Shown: positions 23,708 through 36,212 of the stretch, in pieces | How positions within the stretch are numbered: position 1 is the stretch's first letter | How the letters are laid out: every line of letters starts with the position of its first letter | DNA from: Hsuehochloa calcarea | Lineage: Eukaryota > Streptophyta > Magnoliopsida > Poales > Poaceae | Direction of reading: 5' to 3' | DNA length: 64,000 bases | NCBI GenBank assembly: GCA_036346395.1 | Contig: CM070601.1 | Span: 10,971,763-11,035,762 of the forward strand | Notes under the pieces: model-generated | What the model was told of the DNA's origin: nothing | Database searches by the model: none | Seen by the model: the letters and a program-made list of their open reading frames with translations, nothing else | Program-made: the position numbers and the translations under genes

Positions 23708-26700
23708 CTACCCAGACCACGCCTGTGGAGTCACCGCATTGCCACCAGAACTCAGCCTGTCATGCAAGATATTGAACTCTACAGGCTGGCCTGTAGTCAC
23801 CATCCGGGACACCATGCTCTCGACTTGATCCTTTGAGTAACCCATTTGAGCAGCCTTTTCAACCATGTCTACCGGATGATTCTGCACAGCCTGTGGTCCT
23901 AAATGATGAAGCGCCATTGGAGCACTGAACTGTGCTTGTTGAGGAAGAATAGCAACAGCAGCAGCAGCATTGTTGGAAGGGTTTCCATAAGCATTGCCGT
24001 AGGTCTGGGCACTCCCTTGTACTGTATATGATGCAACACCACGTAGAGCAACCTTGGTTGGCTGAGGTGCAAATGAGCCACTACCAAGTGACTGCAGTTG
24101 CTGATGCTGCTGATGCTGGAGGTTATGCTCTGCCAGTGGAACCGAAATTGCGCCACTTTGCACATAAATAGGAGCAACATCATGATGCTTCCGCTGGGAT
24201 GAAGAAATTGTAGAGTAAGAAGGCTGCACAACCATGCTTCTAGGGCATGGCTCAGTGTTAGCACAGGCAGATTGTTGAGACCCGTATGGAGGATACAACA
24301 GTGTGACCTGAGGTGCACTTTGAGCCTGTGGAGAAGATGTTTGCAGTTGAACCATCTGTGCTGGAACTTGCTGAATACTGTTGTACTGCTGCTGTTGAAC
24401 CACCTGTGGTTGTGGTTGCCTTGCCTGTGAGTGAACCTGCTGCTGACCACTATGATATGGCCATTGCTGCTGAGGTTGAAGGTAGAACTCTAGTGCCTGA
24501 CTAGTTATCTGAGGTACCTCAACTACAGACTGTGGCTGAGGGTTCTGGGTATGTGGCTGCAAAGATTGAGGTGCAGGTTGAAATGATTGGGCCTGCCTGT
24601 GCTCAAGATGACTTTGGCTTTGCATACAGTACACGGAGGCTTGGTTCAAGTGCTGCTGCTCTTGTTGGGTGCTCAAAGAGACTGGCACCAGTTGATGTAG
24701 GAAAAGCCCATTGCAACTTTGGAATTGCATAGCAGGAGACTGAACTGCATTTACTTGATGCAGCGGCACAAGAGCAAGCTCGTGTTTTACAACTGGCAAG
24801 CTGCCATCATTTTCCTTTGTCATAAGAATCGATGAAGCAGTATCTTCACTCTTTTGTGCAGAGTCCTCGTTTACTATTTGAAGTTTGGCTAGTTCCTTCC
24901 GAGTTTCAGCAAGTTCTTGCTTATCCTGCAGAACCAGTACAGATTTCTGAATCTGGCCATAAAAGTAGGTACAGTTATGAGTGATACTAAGTAGTTTGGT
25001 TAGTTTTTTAAGAATATGATGACAAGAGTTAATGAGAGCAGTAGTTAGACATTAGTTTTTTTTTTTAGGGGGGTAAATGCACAATAAATCTCAGCTATGA
25101 GGTTTATCTTGACTGCCCGGACGTCAATACTAATATAAGCAGAAACAAGCTTTTCTTGAAAATTCCCAGCCATAACCATCACAAAAAGAAAGATAGCGAA
25201 CTCCACAGCCCATAGACCAATAAAGTCGAGCAATCAAGTCAAGCCAAGTACATGGCTGCATTGTCTGAGCTATTGTGAACCTTATCACATCTTTGTGTTT
25301 GTTTGATCTAGGACAACTTGTTGTTTTACTTAGCACCTGAGGCCAATATCTCAATGTCCCATGTGCTTTATATTCATATATACTTGCAATCTATAGAATA
25401 ATTATTAGCCAGACACTCTTAGGTGCCCAAATACATTATGTAAGTGCAACATCTTAGTTTAGCTAATCAATGTATGACTAGGCCGATGATGTCCTGCTAT
25501 TAGAGCACAAAAATTCAGCCTACAATGATTTGGATGCACCACTGTGCAGGAGCAGCACCTACAACTAGAGGAGTAGCCTTATTAACATAAGCTCTTTAAA
25601 AATAACAGGCTATTATATGCCTGAGAAATCCCTACTTATAAATGAAGCTTATGTTTATAGAGACTGCTCTGATTTGCAAATATCAAATGCTTAAACTAAA
25701 AAACATCCCACCATATTTCAATGTAGATGATTCAATTCAGGTAACACCTCATTAGTTCATTAGATGCACTTTACCTTGTTCAATCCAAAACCAACATCGT
25801 TTGTCTTTTACCATATGGAAAACTATTGTGCAAACATTAGCCCATCAGAAACAGGAAACAAAATCTATTTGCAACAAGTTCTGAAACCAGAAATTAAATG
25901 TTCACAGCTCATGGTGATAAAACTTTACCGAGTTAATGCATCATATAATTTGGTACTCAATGCTCAATGATTGCTTATCCATATGTCAATGTAAAACAAG
26001 ACATACCTCTTTCACATGCTTTTCAAGGCAACGGAAGTTAAGATTTGCTTCGCCGTGGTAATCCATCACATCACTTCGTAATTCTCCAATGGACCTTTCA
26101 AGTTTATAGCAATATAGCTCCAATTGTGACAGCCTTCCACTGATGACCTCCAGTGAATGCACCAAGTTATCGGCTTGTTTCTTCATGCAGTTCTCTACAA
26201 CCTCCGTTATGATTTCTCTGGAATAATTTTCTTGCTCATGGATATTAACAAATGACCTGAGCAGTCGGTTGTCCTGAAAATCCTGCTTCATTGAAGAATG
26301 AAAAAAAAACAAGTAAGGACCACAGACGACGAGCGAGCATATAGCCATATAGCTGCAGGGTAAAGTGATAACAGAAAAGATTTGACAAATCTACAGCCAA
26401 TGTAAGCATCATTCAAACTATACTTGCGTAGTTGCATAGCTGAGAAATACACACTTTCTGAATTCAGACCAACTGTATTTCATGATAATAGCGTAGTAAC
26501 ATAGATTACTACAGAGTTTCAGCTCAAGAGGATGTGTACCAAGAAATTTCATGTTAATAGAGAGCAACCCTGACAAGTAGTTTACTTTGGCGATGTGTTT
26601 TGAATCTAAATAGCAAGACAAGTAAATTATGAAATGTAACAGTAACACAACACAAACGAGATGTGCTATAATATCATTTTATTTAATAGTTTGATCACAT

Positions 26701-27304
26701 ATATGGAGAGAACGTAACCAAAACTAGCATAAACGCATCAGGCACCTAGGACAAATCTCCCAACTTTTGCTGCTAGCAGTTTGCGCCCGGAACCATGAAA
26801 TCCTAACCAGATCGAAACATCCGCAAAGCCCACTGGTCACCCAAAACTAACCTGGAAACTCCCCATAAAACTGAAAGCAGGTTGTTTCGTCCATTTCCTT
26901 TGCTCAAATCGGACAGAGTACTCACAGAAACAGTATATACAACCTTGCACAACCAAAAACCTACACCTAGAAATGGTAAACGAACTCTCAAATCCACTAT
27001 TACGCACAAACAACAAACGATAAGTTCCAATCGTTCCCCGCCGTTAGCAGAAATCACAACGATACAGCAAACTGCACCCCTGACGACCCACCGTTCCAAC
27101 CAACCCTCCACGCACACGCGAAACCCACCCAGTTCCGGAACCTATTTCCAAGCTAACAACATCAGGCACAGAGATCTCACGCACATCGAGGCGGGAACTC
27201 ACCTCTCGGAATAGCGACTGGTCAAAGGAGCACCGGGTGGGGTCGGGGGAGAGGCCGAAGGTGCCAGAGACGGAGGCGGCGGCTGGCCGTGCCGGGGACG
27301 CCAT
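23708..27304 (-). CDS. DUF1421 Gln/Pro-rich protein
   Basis: Three exons on the minus strand: 27304-27203, 26273-26007 and 24952-23708, giving 537 aa without a break. Splice sites are CGAGAG|GTGAG, TTTTCAG|GAC, AAAGAG|GTATG and GGCCAG|ATT. The N-terminus (1-34) ends in FDQSLFRE. Residues 35-165 are helical and coiled-coil-like (NIHEQENYSREIITEVVE ... LRSDVMDYHGEAN ... QKSVLVLQDKQELAETRKEL). About 170-470 is very rich in Gln and Pro. The C-terminus (about 480-525) is the conserved DUF1421 segment, VDMVEKAAQMGYSKDQVESM, which looks like a UBA-type three-helix fold. DUF1421 proteins are plant-specific and their function is not established; low-complexity Q/P regions suggest assembly or adaptor roles, which is inference. 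It is convergent with Di19, 1.9 kb away. Confidence 0.93.
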
Positions 27305-30300
27305 GCGGGGGGGCGATCGGCGGCTGCGCTAGGGTTTCCTCCGGGTGGGCTGCGCTGCGAAGCTCGGAAGGGAAGGGACGAAGAGAGAGGGGGGGGGGGG
27401 GATGGGGCGTAGTGGAAGCGAAGAAGAAGAGAAGTAAAAGCTAAAGAAGGGATTTAAAAAGCGGAGTAAAGCGAGGGAGGCGAGTTCGTTCCAAGATGGA
27501 GAGCGGAATAAATATGGAGGAGCGGGGAAAGAGGAGTGGGGAGGCGAGCCGAGGCGGACGACGCGTGCCTGCCCGCCCGTCGGGTCAGATTCCGCTTGTT
27601 TTTGGATGGTTTTGGCTGATTTGGTGCGCGCGGCCGCGTGGGTTTCACGGTTCGTGATCCGTGCGGGCCACCTGATTTTATTGCACCGCGAGTGAGTCGT
27701 GGCCGAGGGACGCGGGCGGACGCGGCTCGGCCGCCTCCACCAGTCGCCGGCGTTTCCATGGTGGGGAATGGCAGCGTATTGGCATGGCACACGGATACAG
27801 GCGACATCATGACAAGTTTTCGCGGATCGGGTGTAGTATGAAAAGTTGACGTGGATATGAATGCTTGCCATGAGTAGTAGGGGTGACGTGTGGGTCCCCC
27901 GCTCCAATGGATCGCCGATCTAAATCCAAAACTACAGTTGGTTAGATGGGCTAGACCAGGTGTGAGGTCCAAAAAGGAGCCGAGTGGATCAGGAACTTAT
28001 TTGTCCTTAGGGTTGAGTGGATCGACTCTGCCTCCTTGTTCCCATGCGTGGGATGGAAACAAGCCGAGTCAGCTTGAGCCAAGCTCAGTTGAAAAGTGTG
28101 CTCGGCTCGGCTTGACTCGTTTCGAGAACGAGCTAGGAGGTAGACTTGGCTTGACTTGAAAGCCAGCTTGAGCCGGCTTGCGAGGGCCCACGAGCCAAGA
28201 CCAATTGTCACTCATTCCAAAGAGAGAGAGAGAGAGATGAGGGGCACCTGTCATAGCTAGATAGAGGGAGAGAGACAGAGAGGGAGCAGTGGAATGGAAA
28301 CAGAGGAGCTTGGGGAGCTACCATAGAGGGGTTCGACGGCGGCGAAGGGAGCAACGACGACAGATGGGAAGGGGAAAATGGAATGGGGGCAGCGAGGTGC
28401 CCTTGCGGGAGGCGGTGTCGCGACCGGGAGCGCACCTAGGAGGGTGCACGACGATGTGCGGCGATCAAAACCGGGAGAGGAATGGGGCGGCGGCGCCGGA
28501 GGGGGCGGGGATAGGGGAGAAATGGGGGCACACGTGAGCACCAGGGAAGTGTGTGGGTCTTACCGGAGTAGTCGAAGAGGGCAGCGATAAGCCTTGGCGG
28601 GCTGGCGTTGATGACCCGAGGCAGCGCATCAATGTCCACGCGACGCGGCGCTGCAGAGGAGGGGAGCTTGGGTGAGTGATGAGGGAGGTTAGAGGTGGAT
28701 GTAGGGATGCTCCCGTGCAGAGGAATTGGAGGGAGGCTCACCATAAAAGCTAGAGCTGAGGAAGAAGACAACACACGGCTCTCCGGTGGACGCAAGTCGC
28801 AATTGGTTGAGGGGAAAGAGTCCTTGGGTGCTAGGACACGTCATGGTGCGGGTGGTTCGAGAAGGAGCTCGTCGGTTCGAATTGAATGACGTGCCCAAGG
28901 CGGTGGCAGTGCCGAGCGAGGACGGGGCGCGGCGGTGGTGCGGTGGACAGGGTGACAGAGTGGCTCTCGGGCGACTGGGCTAGGCCTTCGTACTAGAAAG
29001 TGGCATGAGCCACGCGAGCGGCTCGAGCTTGGCTCGTTTTTTTGCAAGTTGGACAAAGGGCTTGGCTCGTCTCAGAAATTTACGAGTTTGAGCCGAGCCG
29101 GCTCACGAGCCTCGAGCTATTTTCCTAGCCCTACCCACGCGGTCAGACACCTCCTCGTTCGGTTGTTCCCACACGCCGCCGCTCGAGGAGGACAGTTGCG
29201 GGTGGCGCCATGACGGGTGAGGAGGAGACCCAACTGGCCTATTCCTGGCCCGTGTGGATTCCTAGGCCCGCATGGCGTCGGGCAAAAGGAGTAGGCTAGG
29301 GTTTCGCCCGAACCCTAGCTACTCAAGTGGCAGCGGTGGCTCAGTGCAAAGGCGGCGACGTGACACATCATCTCGAGTGACGCGACACGGAGTGACACAG
29401 CGTGCGGTGGCTAAGCGCAGCGGTGCTGCAGCACAATGGTGCGGTGGAACCAGGGCGACACGGTGCATGTGGCTTTGCACCGGAGCGGTGCGGTGGTCGG
29501 GGCGATGCGACACGATAGCACGACAGCGTGGGGTTGTGTCTCCCGTCTATGACGTGGCAACGCACGCGGCCTGAACGACAAGCTGGGCAGTGCCCCTATT
29601 TGCAAAGAGAAACTCGATCGACCATGGTGGCGTGTCAGCGCAGAGCGGTAGGTGCGGTGGTGCAGGGTCGAGGCGGTCAGCGAGCCGAGGCAGCGCGGTA
29701 GATGTGGCAAGCGGCAAGGCTGATCGTGGCGGTTCCTCTGAGCGACACGGTAGGCGTCGCTCCGACGAGCTCTTTGATGGCAATCCATACCCATATCATC
29801 TTCTTTTTTTTGCGATTTGGTGGTTGGTGCGGTCGGCCCGGAGTGATTGGGATCTCGTTGTCGAATGGGGGCAGTTAGGTGGAATGGATCCAGGAGAAAA
29901 AAAGCAGTACGAGAGTTGTATTCAGAAAAAGGTGTCAAACCTAGAGATCCAATGGATCATTTGGTTCTTGCTTGCTTCCTCGAACAATTAACCCGTGGAT
30001 CCCCAAAAATTCATGTGGAGCAGAAGGGACAAGGCAGGTTAGGTTCGGTGCAGCCCATGCCCACCCCTACTTGTGAGTCCAGACTTGCATATCCATACAT
30101 ATGAACCAGCCGATTGGCAGATCCATAATCTTCTTCTATAGTTGGTGTCTCAGCTGTGTATGTATTGTTCGGCGAAGTTTGGTCATTTGATCTCATAGCT
30201 ATTGAGTGGGTCCACCTCTACACGAACTTTTTTCGAGGAGACTGACCTGTATACTAGTAACAGTAAGATATAAGTAAAGTACAAGACTCCGAAATGAACA

Positions 30301-31143
30301 TACTTAAGAAACCCAATTGACAAATTCGACTAAAGAAAAACCAAATAACAAGTCAAACCCATCTCGATGCATATTCAAATTCAAGTTGTGCTCAATGATG
30401 GATTAAGATATTGTACCTTCATCTAATATTTTCTTTGCTTGTTTAATCATAAACGGTGATTTCCAGCTGGAAAGTTGCACCCACAGCACCACCACAAAAA
30501 TGTTGAAGTTGCATTCTAGATTTCTGGTGGACACCAAGACAGGCACGCGAGGCATGATTCGAATGGGACGCCACGCTGGCATTGTGGATAGACATGAGGA
30601 AAGGAGGAATCTAGGGATGAGATGTCACGCTGACTTGGATTCTGACATTAGAAAAACGGGGTTGGTGAATGGTGATGGGTCACCATTCTTCTCCGCCACA
30701 TGAAATCTGCTGGCATTTTCTTTGCTTGAAAATTTTGGTGGCCTTCGTTAAGGGGACACGAAAACGAAATTAATTGGCTGGCAGTGGCCCGTTGATGCCT
30801 TCTGTCCACAGTATCGCACCCTGTCGCCGTCCGTCGGGAAACATGTTCGTGACATAGATTTGACAGGATTGGAATCCAACTTTGTGTTCAGAAAATAATG
30901 CACATCCAATCCATGCATGTGTTCTGCACCGGCTTCGCAGGTTCGAGGATAAAGTTGGACGATGTTGATGCCCGCTTGCTCTTCGCGAGTGAACTGAATG
31001 ATACAGTGAAGATGATACACGGAAGCGTCGTGGCAGTACTTGTGGATCAGCTTGCGTCCATAATCTCTTCGAACAGAAGATTCAGAGACGAAAATGGGTC
31101 ATTAAATGTACACGTGAATCATATTTATCTGGCTCCCCAATAG
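27305..31143. other. Promoter of the DUF1421 gene and non-genic flank
   Basis: 27305-27600 is the probable promoter/5' UTR of the DUF1421 gene on the minus strand, GC-rich with a G run at about 27390-27400. 27940-29130 carries repeated gagccgagc / gctcggctc words near both ends (28040-28195 and 28995-29120), a pattern seen at ends of some plant hAT-like elements, around a GC-rich core. 29250-29800 is GC-rich and repetitive (gcggtg words) with no recognised product. 30100-31140 holds nothing I can identify. Confidence 0.45.
28040..29125. repeat. Possible hAT-like element with gagccgagc-rich ends
   Basis: Clusters of cggctcggctt, gagccggcttgcgag and gagccgagccggctcacgag mark both ends, with a GC-rich interior. 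The exact termini and an 8-bp duplication could not be found, so the call is weak. Confidence 0.3.
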
Positions 31144-31436
31144 ATGTGACGTTGGCGTGGACCATATGGTAATACTACTATTTGTTATGGAACTCGGGTT
31201 TTATGGTCAAGAGATTAAATTATCTTTGAAGGGTTTCACCCCTATAGGTTATAAATACGAGCGATATGCATATAGATTGAATTGTGCACATATGAACATG
31301 GACCATCTAAGCCTTCTATCACGAAATCACCAGCCGAGATGGTGTGACCCAATCCCACAACCCCCTCCCCCCACGCTCCCCTCTTCCATTCCCCCCGACC
31401 CCGTCCTAGGGTTTCGGACCCCCAACGCCTAGCGCC

Positions 31437-31655
31437 ATGTCGTTGCCCAGCCCTGAGCCACCCCCTTCGCCGCGTCGAGCCCGCCTCCCCAGTCGCCACA
31501 CCCTTGCTTGCGCCTCCCGCGCGCTACTGCTTTGCAATCGACGCCTACACCATGCCCCGCCCCCCACGTGCTTCGCGCCGCCACGCCACCCTCCCTTGCT
31601 CAATCCGTTAAAGGTAATCCCCACATTGAGAAATCTTTATTTCTTGATCCCTTAG
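31437..31655 (+). other. GC-rich open segment inside MULE left end (possible captured exon)
   Basis: An open frame of 72 codons starts ATGTCGTTGCCCAGCCCTGA and is rich in Pro, Arg and Ala. It is followed at about 31613 by a GT donor-like aag|gtaatc. GC-rich 5' exon capture is typical of Pack-MULEs. No family is recognised; it may equally be compositional chance. Confidence 0.3.
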
Positions 31656-32714
31656 CAATTTATTGAATTATTGTATACCTGGCAATCTTTAGTTCTTGAT
31701 CTTTTAATCACATCAGCACATGATTCTCAATAGTTTCATTTGATGCCTTAAAAATAGTTTGATTTGATACTTATAAGCCTCAAAACCTACCTGGATTATG
31801 TGGACAACTAGCCTAATTATGCCAAGATAGCATCACGCTAAAACATAGGCTTTATTTTAAATATTGGTGTATGAGCGAACTCCAGAGCATTCATTTTGAA
31901 TTGAGAAGTAATACTACTTTTTAGAATTCCAGAGTATCTATTCTGAATTTGATGTGAATTGTGTTGTCACAAACACATTTTGCGCTTTGACTGTTTAGTT
32001 GGGTCTTGACGATTGTTTATTATATATATATTTTGATGTGCAGTCGTGTGGATTCAATGGAAGATGTGAGCAGCTCCGTGCGACCACTAGTTTTGCCAAG
32101 ATGCTTGGGGGTAAACTTACAAAGTACGAACACCAGAAAGACAATATTTGATTGGTTCATGATGCACTTTGTTTTCCAATAAGGTCACTTCATCAACCTA
32201 ATCCAGATTATTGCTCTCTGCCTCATTGACACTGTCTCTTGACAAGATTTCAAATAATGCAATCAGAATCTCTCTTAGACGTATTCTTAGACTAAAGTGG
32301 AGTACTACTATATTTTCTGAGAGATTGCATGACTTATTCAACCGGACATATTCTTAGACCATTCTCATTAGATAGAATGCACTTCATTTTTTGAGTTCTG
32401 GATGTATGCACTGCTACTGCTACCAAAACCATGCCTAGTCCATTGAGAATAAAATGGAAAATGAATTTCTCAGGCAGTAATTACCAAACAGATTCAGGCA
32501 TCCAGTATTTACACATCCATTATTTTCTTCTTGTGATTGTATTTGTAGTGCATACATCTAGATTTCAACACTCAATTTTTTGAGTTCTCAGGCAGTAATT
32601 ACAGATCAGATTCAGGCATTCTATAACCCAGATTGTAGCTCACAGACATTATAAACATATAACACAGAGCCATTACAACCAGAGTTCAACACTCAATTTC
32701 TCATAGCCATTACA

Positions 32715-32735
32715 TACATACATACATACATATAC

Positions 32736-32796
<61 letters not shown>
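32715..32796. repeat. (CATA)n and (TA)n microsatellite
   Basis: A run of catacata units followed by about 25 TA dinucleotides, at the left boundary of the MITE. Confidence 0.95.
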
Positions 32797-33170
32797 AAGC
32801 ATTTTCCTACTCCCGAGTAGTTACTCCTATTCAGTATCTCACAACGTAGAGAGTATCTTGCATAACCGAGAGTATGTATGTGTAGTATACGAGTATATAA
32901 GACCACCTAGGTGGTATTCACACATTTTCAGGGGTGGTATGTACAAATTTTTAGACATACTCATTTTTAGTTCAAATATGAAGGTATTTACAAAATATGC
33001 TAAAAACTAAGGACTTTCTTACAAATTTTTCATGTGGTTCGCATTGGAATATCTTATAATTAGTATATGAGTATACCCAAAGTGATAAAGGAGTATGTCA
33101 AGTTCTTTTAAGTGGTATATCAGAGGTGGGAGTAACTACACCCGGGAGTAGAAAGTATTTATCCTATATA
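32791..33170. mobile_element. MITE of about 380 bp with TATAGGAAGCATTTTCCTAC termini
   Basis: The left end tataggaagcattttcctac...gtagttactcc is mirrored at the right by ggagtaactaca...gtatttatcctatata, giving a TIR of about 40 bp with a few mismatches. It is inserted in TA-rich DNA. No coding capacity. The superfamily is not decided because the target duplication is hidden in the TA repeat. Confidence 0.65.
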
Positions 33171-33240
33171 TAGGAAGCATTTTTCCTACTCCCGGGAGTA
33201 GTTACTCCCTATTCCGTATCTCACAACGTAGAGAGTATCA
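33169..33240. repeat. Partial second copy of the MITE end
   Basis: tataggaagcatttttccta and the following 50 bp repeat the left end of the preceding MITE (32791-32862), directly abutting its right end. Confidence 0.75.
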
Positions 33241-33627
33241 GAGTTCCCAATGCTAATTTGTAGATAACATATATATAACACATAGCCATTACAATCAGAG
33301 TTCAACACTCAAGTCAGGTTTTCAACTCACAAGTTTCAAAAAGCAGATAACATAGTACAAACAAAATATGATTACACAATACAATACGACATTCAGTTGC
33401 TAATCTTCCCAATGCTAATTCGTAGCAGCAAGAACAAAAAAAAAACAACAACAACCATTTTAAACTTGTCATCTGCAACAGCCGATTTCGTGATTGACTT
33501 ATTAATATGGTCCAATGATGTTCTCATCACAGCTAAATGTGCCAATACTTGGTGGTTGACATGGAAAACCATTTCCTTTCTATTGGTCAACTTCACAAGA
33601 GAATCATCTTTTTTTCTCTTATTCCGT

Positions 33628-36155
33628 TGAAGGATCTAGACCCGTCATTATGAGTTAATGGAGTGTTTTGGTGATTAATGACAAATCTATTTATGAGACT
33701 AATATTTTTATTGTTATATCTAGTGTGTAGTCTCATTTGGATATAAAGGTGAAATTCAACGAGGTATGCATTCAACATCATATTTCTTATATATTGTTGC
33801 ATTCCTCGGATCCAAAATATAGATTGAACTCAACCACAAGTTTAACTTGAATATGTGCATATGTTCCTATTACACATTTGTGTATGCACACATTTAGGGG
33901 GAGTTTACTCTATATTTTGTGGTTTCATTATTATTGATCCATATTTCGTTCTCCACATATATTTGGATCTCTACTTTGAAACATATCCTTTTGAGTATAT
34001 AAAACTTGTGTAGTTCTTGTATACTCATGTTGTGAGTATATAAAACTTGTGTAGTTCTTATATACTCATGTTGTATTACATTCAATTATTTGCAATTGAA
34101 GTGATTATCATCGATTACCAAAGAATGAAAGATTGAAATATCTTGTCCCCACCATTATGAGTTAATGGTATGGTGTGTAATTAATGATAATCATATTGTG
34201 AAACTAATATTTTTTCATGAGTTGGATAAACAGGTTATGTTCCAAGGTGATGAAGACTTGAGATGATCATGAGTTGACCGTCAAGTCAAGAGAAGACCCA
34301 TCATGTGTTGATGGAGGTCAAGTGAAAGAATGCATCATGTGTTGATGCATATCAAGACCTGGGACGAAGGATGCCATCATGAGTTGATGAGCATCGAGTC
34401 AAGATCACGAAGTAAAAGAGATCATCATGTGTTGATGATTATCAAAGTTAAGGACCCGGACTTGAAGTGAAGATGTGTGTCATGAAGCTTCAAGAAGTTG
34501 ATTAAGGCAAATGTATGACTAGCTAGTGCTAAGGATGTGTTCCTAGTCTTTTACCAGTCTTGGTGTTTGGTTGGAAGACTGGATTGCTAGTATAGGTTAC
34601 CGTACTATTAAGAGAGGTCTTGACTAGTAGCATGAGTTAGTTATGTGTTGATAGCTCATTGTGCTTGCTCTAGCTCATCTATGCATAGTGCTATTATTTA
34701 CGATTTTTTTTACAAATAGTCGAGGCTCATGCATGATCCTTGTAGCATGTGACTTTAGTTTGCAGATGTGTTTTGCAAAAGGGTTTAAGTCCATATACCT
34801 TATTCCTTGTGGTATTGATTCTAAAAGTTGTCAAATATATTTTGTAACTTGTTGAGAATCTCACCTATAACTCTTGTTTGAATTGCACTCAAATTGGCAA
34901 ATTTGTTTTGCAAATTGAGTTAAGCAAAGTGCAAAGGCTCTCTATGGTCTGGCGGTCTAACCGCCAGTGTCGATCAGTCTGATCGGTGGTGTATCGGTCG
35001 GACCGCCATGTGTTGGACGGTCAGACCGATTGCTTCTTGAGCCGATTTTCTGTGCGGTATTACCGTCATTAAAGAAACGGTACTACTGGAGAGCGAAAGT
35101 ACCGGAGTCTTTAGCCGTACATTTTTTTTTCCAGAGAAGGCACTTTTTGGAAATGTCGTTTCATTTCTGTGATTGGTCAGACCGCCTCCCCTTTGGCGGT
35201 CGGACCGGGATGAAGCGGTCGGACCGGTCATTAGTTGGCGGTCCAACCGGCAGTGAGTCTAACAACTAGTTTTATAGCCATTGGCTCTTGGGCGGTCCGA
35301 TCGACCATTAGTTGGCGGTCAGACCGGTCTATCTCTGATTCAATAGAATCTTTCCTCCAATGGCTAGTTTTTATGTGTAGGGTATAAATACCCACCTTTG
35401 CTGGTTGGAGGTAGTTGTTGCTGGTGCCCATATTCACTCTTTGAGCAAAGAGCAAGCCTCTCATCTCTTATGTACATGTGTTGCACTTGGTGAGCTTGGA
35501 GAGTAAACCCTAAGTGCATGTATTGCCTTAGGTAGTGGATTGTGTATCCACTTGAGTTTAGACACTTGATTAGTTCAAGTGAAAGTTGTAGACTTGTTAC
35601 TCTTGGTGTTTGCCAACACGTAGACAGCGTGGAGGCGTCGTGACCGGTGATCTTCTCAAGAGCTTGTGAGAAGGCCCGACTTGGTTGTGAGTGGTTTGGT
35701 GCTCACCATCTCCAGAGTGGAGGAAGAGCAACCCGAGTGGATCGAGGTGTTGATTCGTGTTGGAACCGGTCCAAGTGGTTGGACTTACCTCGAAGGTGTT
35801 GGCTTAATTTGTGGAGCTGGTCCAATTCATTTAGGCTTACCTTAACGTGGACTAGGGGAGACTGGCAAGTCTCCGAACACCACGGTAAAACATCGTTGTG
35901 TCTATTGTGGTTTGTTCTTGTGCTGTACTTTGAGCAATTTATATTACTTGCTTTAATTGCTTATATATCTTTGTATGATTGTTCTCATTCAATTGTATTG
36001 ATATTGTTAGTGCACTTAGTCAAGCCTAGTTGTTTTAGATTTTAATTGTGCAAAACCAAATTGTTATTAGCTTCCGTATTATAAATTGATTTTAGCCAAA
36101 GAGATTTTTAAAACCGCCTATTCACCCTCCTCTAGTCGGCCTCCTCGATCTTACG
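33628..36155 (+). repeat. 5' LTR of the Sirevirus-like element
   Basis: About 2.5 kb, collinear with the LTR at 3869-6702. It holds a short atcatgtgttgatga array (34265-34480), a palindrome block at 34950-35335 spelled ggcggtcggaccgg, and a TATA box at 35383-35390. It ends cctcctcgatcttacg just before the primer-binding site. Confidence 0.85.
34950..35335. promoter_or_regulatory. Palindromic repeat block (GCGGTCNGACCG type) ahead of the LTR TATA box
   Basis: Repeated words such as ggcggtcggaccgg, gcggtcagaccggt and tcggtcggaccgcc end about 50 bp before the TATA box. The position matches the GCGGTAGTACCGC block of the first LTR, with a different core. A role in transcription is inferred. Confidence 0.5.
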
Positions 36156-36157
36156 AG

Positions 36158-36169
36158 TGGTATCAGAGC
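36158..36169 (+). promoter_or_regulatory. Primer-binding site, initiator Met tRNA
   Basis: tggtatcagagc is complementary to the 3' end of plant initiator Met tRNA, two bases after the 5' LTR. It would prime minus-strand DNA synthesis. Confidence 0.85.
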
Positions 36170-36212
36170 TTGGTCTCTCATTTATTAGACTTAATCGTCT
36201 AGAGAGTAAAGG

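Noticed and set aside
29411..29938. 175-codon minus-strand frame
   Set aside because: GC-rich repetitive DNA (gcggtg words) with competing frames on both strands; no motif.
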